A stretch of 64,000 nt of DNA, taken from NCBI GenBank assembly GCA_022495995.1, contig JAFEMH010007467.1, positions 24,487-88,486 on the forward strand, in the 5' to 3' direction. The DNA comes from Adenophora triphylla var. japonica (taxonomy: Eukaryota > Streptophyta > Magnoliopsida > Asterales > Campanulaceae). Positions 51,600-62,455 of the stretch are shown piece after piece. A program made the position numbers and the translations under genes. Within the stretch, counting starts at the first letter, position 1. Every line of letters begins with the position of its first letter. The notes under the pieces were generated by a model. It worked only from the letters and a program-made list of their open reading frames with translations, ran no database searches and was not told the origin of the DNA.

Positions 51600-52900
51600 T
51601 AACTCTGGCGTAGGTGAAATATTATTTTGATGGTTCAATTTTTTTTTTTATTTACAATTATGTTACTTGATATTATTTAGTTCTTCATTTCCGCTCGATA
51701 TAGAACTTGGGTCTAGGTCAAAAATACAACCGCAACTTAAAATATTATTTTGATGGTTCAATTTTTTTTTTTTTTTTACAATTATGTGGTCTTTTTGTTT
51801 GCATCCGTCCCAATTTTACTTGAATCTCCACGAAAATTCCATAAAAAAAAACAACAAATGTTAGCTCTTCTTGAAATTTGGCTTATTGCATTTCCTTCAT
51901 ACCCTACACCAACCAACAACCACGGGTAAATCAACAACTCATTAAATATCACATAAATGAAACAAAATCTAAAATATTTAAATAATATAAATCAATCCAA
52001 ACAAAGATTATTCATAAAGTTATCTTTTTAAGAACAATGATAACTAAGAAAGATAAAATTAAAACCTATGATTTTTTAGAAAAAAAATATTTTTACTTTT
52101 GAAAAATAATAAAGAAATCAAATATTATGATATTTTATTCTAAAATACCATATAATTTTTTTGAAAGAAAAAAACAAAGTTTATTTTTTTATTTTGAAAA
52201 AAGATAACCAGAAAGTTAAAACTTAATGCATATTTAAAAAATTGCAAAATATTAAAACTAAATTATATGAGTTAATCAACAAAAAAAAATTCATCCGAAA
52301 AAGTATTTAAATACCACTAGTAGATCAACAACTCATCAAATATCACATAGATGAAATTATAAGCTTAAAATATTAAAATAAATAAATGAGTTCAAGTACT
52401 AAAGATTATTATAAATTTAAAACAAAATATTAAATATTTAAATAATATAAATTAGTCCAAACAAAGATAATTCAGAAAGTTATTGTTTTTAAGAACAATG
52501 ATAACTAAGAAAGTTAAAACCAAACTATTTTTAATTTCGAATAATAATAATAAAGAAATCAAATATTATGATTTTTGTTCTAAGATAACCATATATTTGA
52601 AAGAAGACAACAAATTTTATTTATTTATTTTGAAAAAAGGTAACCAGAAAGTTAAGACTTAAAACATTTTTAAAATTGCAAAATATTCAAACTAAATTAT
52701 GTGAGTTTAATCAACAAAACATCTCATCTAAAAATATTTAAAAATATTATGAAATACCTTTTCAAAGATAAAAAAATATTTTTAAAATGCAAGCCTAAGA
52801 ATTTAAACAAAAAAAAAATGATTTCAAGCAAAAAAAAAATATACTTTTCTCATCTAATAAAAAAGTATTAAAAATAAAATAATAGAACCCAAAAACTTAT
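51600..52900. other. AT-rich intergenic block with a diverged tandem duplication
   Basis: Very AT-rich, no gene. The stretch starting ATCAACAACTCATTAAATAT near 51930 recurs from about 52325, with shared blocks ATAACTAAGAAAG, AAAGATAACCAGAAAGTTAA-like and AATTATATGAGTT; period about 400 bp. A smaller duplication TTATTTTGATGGTTCAATTT occurs at 51626 and 51746. Confidence 0.7.
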
Positions 52901-53100
52901 AGATTAAAAAGAAAATGCAGACACACAGATGAACATAAGAAGAGTACCTGAAGAAAGAGTGGAAGTTGAAGAAGAATATGAAGTGATTCGGAGATCGACA
53001 AGCAAATTGACGATGAAATCTGTGAAAAATGAGTAGATAGTTGGAGGGGCATTGACATAGAGTGGCGATTTTCGAATGGAAAATATATTAGGGTGGGATG

Positions 53101-53826
53101 GTAAATACTAAATACAGGGAACGAAAAATACAGGGAACGAAAAATTTCAATCCTGTCCTTGCCCGTCTCGTGTGTGTATACACGAGATGTTCTCACTTAT
53201 CCCGTGTGAATCTACACGAGATGTCTCGTGTACATATACACGAAATAAATGTCGTATATATGCACACGAGATGTCTCATGTACATATACACGAAATAAAT
53301 CCCGTGTGAAATCCCCTCCCCGCCATCTCTTTCTCTCCTCAATTCAGAACAGAAAATGAAAAATCAAAGAAATTCTCCAGCTTCATTTCAAAGAAACCCT
53401 AATTTTTATCGATCCAATTTCATTTTCGAATCTCGATATAAATCACATATTGGTGATTCGAATGACCCAATTGAAGCATGATACGAGTTCATTTTTGTTG
53501 TCCTATAATTCTTGCCCTAATTTCTCATTCGGGAATTTGAGTTATGCAGCCACCAATGACCCGAACGTGCCTCAAATCAGTAATCCGGCCGCACTTGAAC
53601 TCTATACGCAGGCTGTTTACAAGAGCTTTGGTAATTTCACACATTGTTCAATAAAGAGGTCGTGTATATGTTGCCTTTTCTAAGGCTGTTGCGAGAGAGA
53701 GAGAGCGAGGGAGAGGAAGAGGGAGAGGGAGAGTGTTTTTGAATATGAAATGAAAAAAAATTAAGTATATAAATGGGTATTTTGGTAATTTACATAGAGT
53801 TCTGTATTTTGATTTCTGTATTTAAC
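53101..53826. mobile_element. 726-bp insertion flanked by a 17-bp direct repeat
   Basis: TATATTAGGGTGGGATG occurs exactly at 53084-53100 and 53827-53843. The insert begins TAAATACTAAATACAGGG and ends with CTGTATTTA, so the extreme ends are inverted relatives. It contains hairpin-rich repeats (53165-53310) and a coding-like segment near 53450-53680 that I cannot identify. The class is uncertain: a 17-bp duplication fits retroposition better than a DNA transposon. Confidence 0.5.
53165..53310. repeat. Cluster of CACGAGATGTCTCGTG-type hairpin repeats
   Basis: ACACGAGATGT, TCTCGTGTACATATACACG and AAATAAAT blocks recur at about 55-60 bp spacing, forming many short self-complementary stems. Inside the insertion 53101-53826. 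Confidence 0.75.
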
Positions 53827-53843
53827 TATATTAGGGTGGGATG

Positions 53844-54111
53844 CGGGGGTGAATTCTCAGCGACCAGTAGCCTTGATGGTGCACCGACACCACAAAAAAA
53901 TATTTTTACAAAAACGACGTGCGTTTTTTTGCATAGAAAAAAAAGATTAATATATATTTTGGAGACGCCGAAGAAGCGAAGCGACCGCCGGTGAGCGCCT
54001 GTGCAGACCGCCCAGCAAAGAAATCTCAAAAAACCATAAGTTGCTGTACGAGTGGGCGACCGCCGGGGAGAAATGGGCGCCACCAATAGCTTAGGTGTAG
54101 ATCCGCGCACT
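53844..54111. mobile_element. Possible hAT-like insertion next to the 726-bp insertion
   Basis: GGTGGGATG lies on both sides (53835-53843, 54112-54120). Ends show weak inverted similarity (TAGCCTTGATGGTGCACC against the inverse TAAGCTATTGGTGGCGCC). GC-rich CCGCCGG segments inside. Together with 53101-53826 it suggests two insertions into one site. Confidence 0.45.
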
Positions 54112-54860
54112 GGTGGGATGGAGGGCGGATTAAGGGAGGAGGCGAGATGGGGGAAGCCGGAGGGGGGGCGAAATTGAGGAGAAATTACCTCTTGAAATCC
54201 TTGGATAATATCGAATTTACCTCCTAATACAAAGACATTTTTAACTTACCACCTATTTCCATGAAACTATTTAATCAAACCATATAGTCCCCTCACACAA
54301 GCCTCCTCACAGATCTCTCTCACTTTCTCTCTCTTAATCTCTCCCAGGTCACCCCTCCACTCTCGTCGCGGTCCGTCCCACCTTCGGCCTCCCTGTCTTC
54401 CCTTCCTTCGCCGCCGTCTCTACTCACAACAACGCCCTCATCTTTCTGGCCGCCAACGCAAAGTGCAACGGCGCTTCATCATATCTTCCGTCTATTTCTT
54501 CGGGTCGGCAGAATCCCTCTTCTCCGGCCCGATCTATTTTTTACGCTTCCTAATGTTAAGCCATCTCTGCTCATTTCTAGCGCATCTACCCACATCTCGC
54601 AGATATACTTTCAAGGGAATTTGCCCTATAAATTTCTTTTGGAACAAATCACTTTTCACTAAGTTTCTCATTGTATTAAAATACCCATCGGGAAGTTCTT
54701 TTTACAAGTGAACTTCCACTTGTTCTCATTAAGACTGTGTCGAGATACATTCTAATTTTGCCTCAGAATTGTTTGTATTATATTTAATGTACGAAAATAT
54801 AATGCAAACATCAGATTTTTAAAAATTGAGAATGTTGTAATATATTTCGGAAATATTATT
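54112..54860. other. Intergenic, with a C-rich coding-like stretch
   Basis: 54300-54530 is C/T-rich with codon-like texture (readable as VAVRPTFGLPVFPSFAAVST) but no start, splice context or family that I recognise. The rest is AT-rich without features. Confidence 0.3.
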
Positions 54861-54884
54861 AATAATAAGCATAACACAAGGAAT

Positions 54885-55245
54885 ACCTAGCCAAACAAGA
54901 TAGAGGAATACAAGCGCCTTATCTCCCGAGAGAAACTGAAGTCCTTTATGAAAGCGACGACGAAGACGATGAGACTATTCTCTTCCAAGCAGTGTCGTAG
55001 AAGTCAAACAAAACCAGGAATTCCTGTGGTCGTGGGAGGATGGGAGCCGGGGATCATTTCCGTCTCTCAAATTGAAGGCTCTAACAAAGAGGAAGCTCTA
55101 TTTAAAAAGATGAGAAAGATGGAAATACATCTCCAACAACCGCTTAGGGAGATTCCTGGGGACTACCATCGCTTGACCCGGAGTCCCAAACGGTCACGAA
55201 GGGCTAGGTTATTTATCCATAACTCAAGGTTCTTTGAAAAATAGG
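54885..55245 (+). other. Unidentified coding-like remnant
   Basis: Purine-rich sequence with coding texture. One frame gives LAKQDRGIQAPYLPRETEVL and an acidic YESDDEDDETILF stretch up to 55006; another stays open 54948-55244 (98 residues, basic, ending RARLFIHNSRFFEK). A frameshift between them is likely. I do not recognise a family; it may be a retroelement or gene fragment. Confidence 0.3.
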
Positions 55246-55564
55246 AAATATACAATAAATAATTTTTAAAAGGTGTTAATCCAAGATGTAGATCAAGATG
55301 TTACCTCAAGAGATGGATGATTAAGGATGTAGAACATGCCGAGTGAAAATTTTTAGGGTGAAACAATTGCCCACGAAATATTGAGAGGCTTGCCATGTTG
55401 GATAAATTTTAAAGACTTAATGTTTTGCCAAGTATCGCCTTGGTTTCTGCAAGGAAAATGATGAGTGAAGTTGACTCGCACGGTTTGTGAGAAATTAGGG
55501 CTATTATCGGGCTTCTTAGTAGGCGCACAGTAGCGCTCTTTTCTGAATAGTTTACTCGATTTTA

Positions 55565-55920
55565 AAGTATTATATTTTATATTTATAAAAATATATCGAA
55601 ATTTGATTGAGTTGATGATGCAAAATGCTCAAAATTTAGTTGGAGCTTGATTTTGCAAAATAAAGGGTTTAGCGATCGGAATCTACAGCACTTTTATTTT
55701 TAAAAATATATTACAAAAAGTAATTACAGAAATTCATGTTAAGTTAATTTTATATATATTTTTCTACACACCTTTTTATTTTTAAAAATTAATTAATTTT
55801 ATATTTATAAAAAATATGTCAAAAATTTGATTTGAGTTGTTTATGTAAAATAAAGTTGAGCTTGATCGAATCTACACACTTTTATTTTTAAAAAATATAT
55901 TACAAAATAACCAAAATCTA
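55565..55920. repeat. Diverged tandem duplication, AT-rich
   Basis: TTTTATATTTATAAAAA...AAATTTGATT..GAGTTG..ATG.AAAAT followed by CACTTTTATTTTTAAAAATA appears near 55568-55730 and again near 55796-55915, about 228 bp apart. No gene. Confidence 0.7.
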
Positions 55921-56040
55921 TAGTATTGTATAATAGATTTTATAAAATCCATTATGTAATAGGATTAGGCCATTTCATTTTGGGACTTTGGATTGACGCA
56001 ACAAGGACTCGTCTACTCCCAATCTTGACCGTCTAGATCA

Positions 56041-56100
56041 TTGACCAATTATTTTAGCCGTACGATCCTTCACCATTCATCCTATATAAACTCTACCTCG
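56041..56100 (+). promoter_or_regulatory. Promoter-like CCAAT and TATA boxes upstream of the decayed gene at 56424
   Basis: GACCAATTA (CCAAT box, 56043-56051) and CCTATATAAA (TATA box, 56091-56100), spaced about 45 bp apart. A CA/AC-rich 5' UTR-like stretch follows, and the first ATG in frame with recognisable protein is at 56424. Order and spacing suit a plant RNA polymerase II promoter. Confidence 0.55.
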
Positions 56101-56423
56101 TCTATCTCGCCTCCACACAAACGCAACTTTTCAGAAATCGAAACATACACGAAATACTCCAAAACGAAACAAACAAATTGAGAAATTTCTAATCGGAAAT
56201 CAAATCAAATCAACAAATATGTTTTTCTTGATCTAACGATTTATCACAAGATTAATCGCAACTTCAAGAAATCTTACAAATTTCTCTTGCTTGTATCTAG
56301 GGTTTTGTTTTATTCGCCGTTAAATTTCTATGTTTTAAGTGCCGATCCTAGGGTTTTCATTTCAATTTAGCCGTATACACTTTAATTTGATTTATTGATT
56401 GAAGTTTGAGTTTGGTTAGGATT

Positions 56424-58030
56424 ATGAAAGATCAGGTACAGGCACCACCGATGCAGATGATGAACATGAGCCAAATTCAACAACAACAGCCGATGTTGAA
56501 TCAACAACAGCAACATAAGGTAATTATTATTATTAATGGTTATTTTAATTCTCAAATGCTGTTTAATTTGTCGTTCTAATCGTTATTTTTTAACGCTACT
56601 CTTAGTTGTAATCGTCCGTTGATGAATGTATCTGTTTCTCAGTCGCAGGGAATTGGCCAGTCGCAGGTGATGAGCGAATCGTGGTGGTGGTTACATGGGC
56701 ATGTGGCCGCCGCTGGGACTCGCCGGTGGATCATTTTGAAGTTTCAGGAACCCTATGCTGCCGCCTCCTGGATATGTTCCTAATTCCATGTCAAAACCTA
56801 TGGGACGTAAAATAAACAACAAAAAAATTGGAAGGGAAAAAGGGGGAATGACAAAAGGATTCGGAAGGATAATCCTGTGATTGGCAGTAGTGGTGTTGCT
56901 GGTAATGTTGGTGGTGCTTAGTAGGTTATAAGCCACCAACACTTCAAGAATTACACAAACAACAGAATCGATTGAAGGCTAGGAGACATTTTCCGAAGAA
57001 GAAATTTAATAATAATAACAATAACTATAATAGAGTATGCTCCTTATGCTCATGCCCCTCGCAGAATACAACATCGTTTATCATACGTGCGAAGAAATCT
57101 GGTGGATTACATCTACTTGTTTCCACCATGTCCGGTAACTCCAGTTTCTGTGCTGCCTACCCCTGTATTTTCGCCTTCTAGGGAGGATTTTAATTGGATA
57201 TGGCAAAGGAAGAATGGGGGGTTGATGGGTACGGCTTCTATGGAAAGGGCTGATTAGGCTTAAGGTCGCCCGGTAATGAAGCAGAGGAGTGAGGAGGAAT
57301 GAAGGAGGAAGTGGATCAGGCATTTGACAGTGATGTGGAGGAGCATGTGGAGGTTTGAGAGGAGATTAGATCATGATTTGAGCCGGTTTTGAGACATGAT
57401 TTATCCAAATTCTGGAGTGTACCGAGCATAAGCCCGCTCATTATCTTTTGGAGAATAGAGTCGAGTGATCAGGACACCCATATAGCTCATATCCGGAAGA
57501 GGAGGAATTTACGATTTTAAAGGAGAGACTGTTCCTGATGGAGAGAGAGTTTGATGACTTGAGGAGGAGGTTGTTGTGCCTCCGAGAAGCAGAATCAAAG
57601 CGTGGAGGATGTGTTAATGAGGAAGTCGTGGAGAATGACTCCGAAAATGACAGTGAGAGCAGGGAGTATAGTCGATGTTCATGGATGAAAAATGAGGAGG
57701 TGGTGGAAGAGAATGATGGGAAGCAATTTTGTGGAGGCAAATGAATGGGGAACCTAAATGGGAAGCTATTGATGTTAAGAACAATGTTGATGAATGCTAA
57801 ATAATGTAGCCTTAGAAGATGTTTGTATGGGAAGAAAACGATGCCGGGTGGAGAAAGAGAAGAAATTGATAAGACCTTTGAAGAGAAAGAGAGCAGGAAC
57901 GTTTATGGCCATCTTGAGGTTAAAAGCTAAGTGGAAGTAATGACGCAGCTGCTGAAGACAAAAAAGAGATTATTGGGCTGAGGGGCCGATGAATGTTAGA
58001 ATTTAGAGATAAATGTATGGATGAACCAGG
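56424..58030 (+). pseudogene. Decayed gene for a plant Gln-rich, coiled-coil protein (possibly PRLI-interacting factor A type)
   Basis: Exon 1 (56424-56519) reads MKDQVQAPPMQMMNMSQIQ then a Gln-rich tail and a GT donor; exon 2 follows an AG acceptor at 56641-56642. Downstream, fragments in shifting frames match one conserved order: GYKPPTLQELHKQNRLKARR (56930), TTSFIIRAKKSGG (57070-57107), a SPSRE-like and KEEWGVDGYG-like block (57170-57235), an acidic DVEEHVEVE block (57330-57355), then a coiled coil FLMERELDDLRRRL-like (57530-57570) and Glu-rich tail. Many indels and stops rule out a normal product. The family name is from memory and uncertain; the order of blocks is seen directly. Confidence 0.65.
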
Positions 58031-58229
58031 ACATGTGCAGGATGCAGTGAGTTGTAGATAACCGCCAGTCTAATGATGAAGGGGTAGGAGAAAAGAGTGC
58101 TGAGGAAGAACATTGGCTGTGATGACAAAAGTGCTTGTCTCTTGTTAATGTGGGTCTCTTCTATATGCTTGTCTTTCCTTCGGATTCCCTTCTTTGTCGA
58201 TGCCCTAATCCCTTGGTTTTGAACCGTTG

Positions 58230-59980
58230 GAAGTGAGAATGAACATGTTTCTTCTCCATGGATTAGTGTTATCCCTGACATGTTCTTTTGGTGTCCAACT
58301 TCTTTTCTACTATATTTTTATTCTTATTTTCCTTGACATTTTTGGTCTTAGGTGTATATGCTCATCTGGTCGCACCCTTTACTTTTTAGAGATGAATATT
58401 TGTATCTTGCAAACTAATGCTAGTGGACCTGTTGCATTTAGAAATGTCTACTGGTGTTTTCTTAATTTGTGCTTTTAATTTGAAAATAATGTTTTTACTT
58501 GCGTTGTTTTATTTCACTATGGATCTTAATGTTTGTACCTCTTTTATTCGAGATTATATATTCTTGTGGGGAGTGATTCCAATCTTGGATCAGATTGTTG
58601 GTTGTTATTGTCTTACAGATGTGCAATTCCTTCTTAATCTTTGTTATCTGCTTCAAACGGTTGTAAACAAATTGGTCAGTTCCTCTTGGTTGGATGGGTC
58701 GTTTGACAGTTTTCTTTTCTATTGGATGCAAAAGGAGGTTGTGCATCATTTGCAAGACAGGTGGTAGGAGTTTGAGGAACGGCTGTCTAAATCAATAGAT
58801 TTTTTCGGCAACTTGTGTGTAAGCAATGGTCCCTTATTCTTCTGATATCTCAAGTTAAGAATCTTTATTTGATCTTTCCTGTATAGCTTATTTCCATGTT
58901 CAAGGTATGGAGTATTAATTTTGTACTTCTCTTGTATGTTTTGTATTTTTAGGACTTGAATGCTGTTAATCACCAGATTTCCCTTTGATTTTTCCACCCA
59001 GGATAAGCTTCACTGTTGAGAGGTGATGAGCCTAATAGGGAGTATTGAGTTTTAGCATCAGAACCTTGATTACTTCTGGACCTCTTGAGCCCTATTTAGC
59101 TGAATTGGTGGTGAGAGGCAAGTGTGTGCAATTAAGCTGGGAATTAGTAGCTGGGTTGAAGTTGCGTTTTTGTGCTTTAGCACCCTATCTCCTTGACTTC
59201 CTTTTTTTTTTCTTTTGGGCAGGTTTATGTATTTGCCTTTCATTGATGCCAAGGTTTTGTTCAAAGGCTGCACCGGGAAAGATGGCTGGTGGCGGTGCGC
59301 CGGGTGCCAGTGCGTGAAAGCCTAGGGAAAGAAATGGCACATATATCATGTTTGGTGGTGAGCTTAACAATACATTTTACTAATGCTATCCTGGTGCTCA
59401 TGAGAAATTTGTTAAAGAAAATGTGCTACCCCTTTCTCCCTCTATAGCCGTTGTCTCTTCTCACTACCGGGATCCCAATCTGTCTATCTTTGCCTACTTC
59501 GTCCATGTTAAACTTGTGTGCCCCAACCTCATAATCTGCTTATGCACATCACCTCCCTTTATTGGGGTTTCTATCCATCCCCATCATTTGAACAATTTCA
59601 AAATAAAATAAAATATGATGGCAGTTTTCTCTACTTGGACTGAAGCAATGACAAAAATTTCTTATGGGGGAATGAATGCTCCTTTTTAGCAACTAGTGAT
59701 AGTGGTGGACTCAGGGAGGGAAAAATAAGTAGGTGCACAAATTCTAGTATAAATCTTCAATTTATAACAGTTGCCTAGGCTATTACAATACAAGCTTATA
59801 TTTTTATAATATTACCCTATTTTTATAGTTTGATTACAAAACCGTTTAATCCTGGAAATGAACCACAGCTCAATTTGTGCACTGAAATTGCAACTTTCAT
59901 ATCAAATGCATCAAGTAGGGGGACTGGATAATTTCAGATAAATTTTTAGGCACAAGTTTATTATTGTAAAGGGCCTTAAA
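58230..59980. other. Intergenic, no gene recognised
   Basis: Contains only AT-rich sequence and low-scoring open frames without splice context or family motifs. A GC-rich patch at 59260-59330 (GGTGGCGGTGCGCCGGGTGC) stands out in composition but encodes nothing I recognise. Confidence 0.4.
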
Positions 59981-60079
59981 ACTAGAGGCACGACGAATAA
60001 AGAAGGAAATTGATAGGGCGTTCGAGGAGGAAAATCAAGTTAACCAATGAATGAGAAGATGGGTAACAGGGATGCAACA

Positions 60080-60093
60080 TTTAGGGTTTAGGG
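60080..60093 (+). repeat. Two telomere-type TTTAGGG units
   Basis: TTTAGGGTTTAGGG lies precisely where helicase similarity ends. Two units are too few for a functional telomere tract. Confidence 0.7.
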
Positions 60094-61075
60094 TCCTATA
60101 CTCCTCGTTGGCTTCCCAACAGAGATGAAAACCATCTCTTTTGCCAGAGAACTTGACATCTTTTCAACTTCTTTTTGGATCGTTGCAGAATATAATAAAA
60201 CTTGAGGCTGCGAAAAGAGCCCTAAAAATCTGCATCCACCTGCTCACGGAAGCCCCTTCGAAGCATGCAATCCACTTCATCCCATAACCAGAATGGAGAC
60301 ACTATTTTAACTCAATATCGTACTTGCTTAAAAGATCAATAAGCTGTACTTAGAGTTCCTACAATCAACTCAACACACCATTCTGGATTCAATGGATTTG
60401 TTTGGGCATTGCATCGCCTATCACCAATGCAGTTTTGAACGAGGTAAACCTTTTCCAAGTAACTTTGCTTGTTCTTCCACTTGTATACTAAAGTTCTCTT
60501 ATTTGGTGTCGCGGGAATCATCGCTTAATGGTTTCTTCTTGTCAGCAGATTGTCCCTGATTGAGCTTTTGCACAGTAGGAAATCATTGAACCCTAAATAC
60601 GATGCGGTGACACTACTTGCATTTGACCAGAAATCATATAGCTGCAGGGGACACCTTGCATTTGAACAGGTGTTGGTTTCAAAACCAGCAGACTCAATTG
60701 CTTTGCAAGAGCTTCTGAGGAATATCGCAAGAAGAAAATGACAAGATTGGTGCTGGAATAGCCTTTCCGTTCACAAAAATTTCAAGTTTTGGTTCCCTAA
60801 GAAGTTCTGTTTGATCTGCAGTTAATGACCAATTCTCTGATATTTTGTGGGTAATCTAAACAGCTGGCACTGGGAAGCTTTGACTGGCAACTTCCAGCCA
60901 TTTTGTGTAGGGAGTTTTCGCTTGCATTCAAGACTGCAAATATCATCATCAGTCTCATTGCATATATATTCACCATAGCGACCACAAGATATAATACAGC
61001 TTAGGCTCTCCCGGCAGAGCTTCTCTTTGAAGTCAAAACACCGTTCCTCTCAACATCGTTAACTATAAAGACAGC
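60085..61075 (-). pseudogene. Decayed DEAD-box RNA helicase 41-like gene, N-terminal half
   Basis: Read on the - strand with frame changes: [22 protein letters not shown], a HIT-type zinc finger (about 61000-60930); TELLREPKLEIFVNGKAIPA-like and LSFSSCDIPQKLLQ with TPVQMQGVP (Q-motif region, about 60810-60650); TPTREL-like motif Ia (about 60500); VELIVGT (60374-60354), motif Ib region; DEVDCMLRRG, the DEAD-box motif II (60281-60252); QVLLYSATIQKEVEK-like motif III (about 60190). The order matches plant RH41, which pairs a HIT finger with a DEAD core. Frameshifts, stops and a lost Walker A make it non-functional. The C-terminal helicase domain is absent after 60085. No introns are visible across the stretch. 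Confidence 0.75.
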
Positions 61076-61079
61076 TGAA

Positions 61080-61779
61080 GAAGTAAAACAAACGTGAAGA
61101 AGTAAAGCAAACTTCTTAAGCAACTAAATAATGAAATTTTCAAGAAACAAATTATTATTTGCTCTTAATGTTTTGGAACATGATACTCCCTTCGTCACAA
61201 AATGAATGTTCGAATTAGAAACGTCTTGGCGGAAAATCAAGAAGAATCAGCTTTGTGATCGTGATTCGTGATTCGTGAGAAAACATTGTTCAATTTTAAC
61301 TCTAATTTCGTTGAAGATTGTTACTTCTCTTTTTGGGGCTCTTTTGGCCCCATATATTAACATTTGTCTTTGTCAACCCCCAAGATTGGCTTGCCTATTA
61401 ATTACACTTTTTAATTGCTTTTGACGGTTTGAATACTAATAGAAATGGATCAAACCTCTAGGTAATTCTACTTTGTTTATTGCCTTACCTTACCATTCAA
61501 AAATAAGATCAATTTTATTTTCCATTTTATTTTAATTTAAAAGAGAAAGTGAGATATTGAATATTAAGTTTTTCTACTTTAGAAATTTTAAAGTGGGACA
61601 TCCAAATGACAATTTTTGCAATTTCAAATAGGGATCCCTATGTCACTAATTAATGAATATCCATTTTCAATTTTTTTCCAAAATAAATGTCTTATTTGGT
61701 AAAATACTTTCCTAAATATTATTTTATTATTTTTTTTTGCAATTTCAAATAGTATAAATATTTATTATACATTTTTTGC
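61080..61779. other. Intergenic AT-rich sequence, one MITE end
   Basis: ACTCCCTTCGTCACAAAATG at 61190 looks like one Stowaway end without a partner nearby. No gene seen. Confidence 0.4.
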
Positions 61780-61959
61780 CAGTTGTTCTGTAAGACTCCG
61801 TCAGGCGCCCTGCGCCCCGCCCAAGCCGGGCGCCACGCCTCTCTCCAACGCCTGGCTTCTAGTTCCCGCCCAGCCCCCAACTAATCCCGTCTTCCACTAA
61901 CAGATTGTGCCACAGCCGGGCCCGCCGCTAAAGATCCGCCTTGGCCGCTTTTAACTCCG
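61780..61959. mobile_element. Old copy of the GC-rich hAT-like MITE family
   Basis: CAGTTGTTCTGTAAGACTCC at the left, CCTTGGCCGCTTTTAACTCC at the right, and CTCTCTCCAACGCCTGGCTT inside align with the MITE at 31066-31240. Many C/G changes and no clear target duplication mark it as older. Intergenic. Confidence 0.65.
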
Positions 61960-62455
61960 ATTTGCCAAAAGTAAACATTTCCATAATGTTTCCTTAATAA
62001 AAAATTTGGATATTCATTTATGGACGGAACAGTAAGTAACATGATTAAAGGGGTGTGGCCCAACAGCTATTGGAGGTGTGCATAACATTTCTTGGACACG
62101 ACCAAACTAACAGTTACTGTTTGGACAAAAGAAAATATAACAAAAGTTTTTGACAAAATGCTAGTAGACCATATTAAACTCTCAATATTATGTATAGATT
62201 TACAAGAAGAAACCAATCGACTGAAAACACCACACAGAGGCCCTACTACTTTCTTCATGTACAAACAGAGAAAATTTCTGACTACCCATTCACACGCAAG
62301 TGAACAAATACAATATTGCCATATCCGCGAGTAATTCTTAGCTTGTCATCAGTATATCTGACAACAAACGACGGAGGATTAATTCGTTAGACAATTGTAT
62401 GCATACATAACTTTGTTAACTTGATGAAAAAATAAAGGGAGTAGGATGAAATTTC

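Noticed and set aside
59045..59317. 90-residue open frame with a GC-rich end
   Set aside because: No splice context, no recognised motif and atypical composition only at the end; not supported as a gene.
59985..60050. KEIDRAFEEE-like text similar to EEIDKTFEEK near 57860, a possible duplicate of the decayed gene
   Set aside because: Only about ten residues agree; too short to call a second copy.
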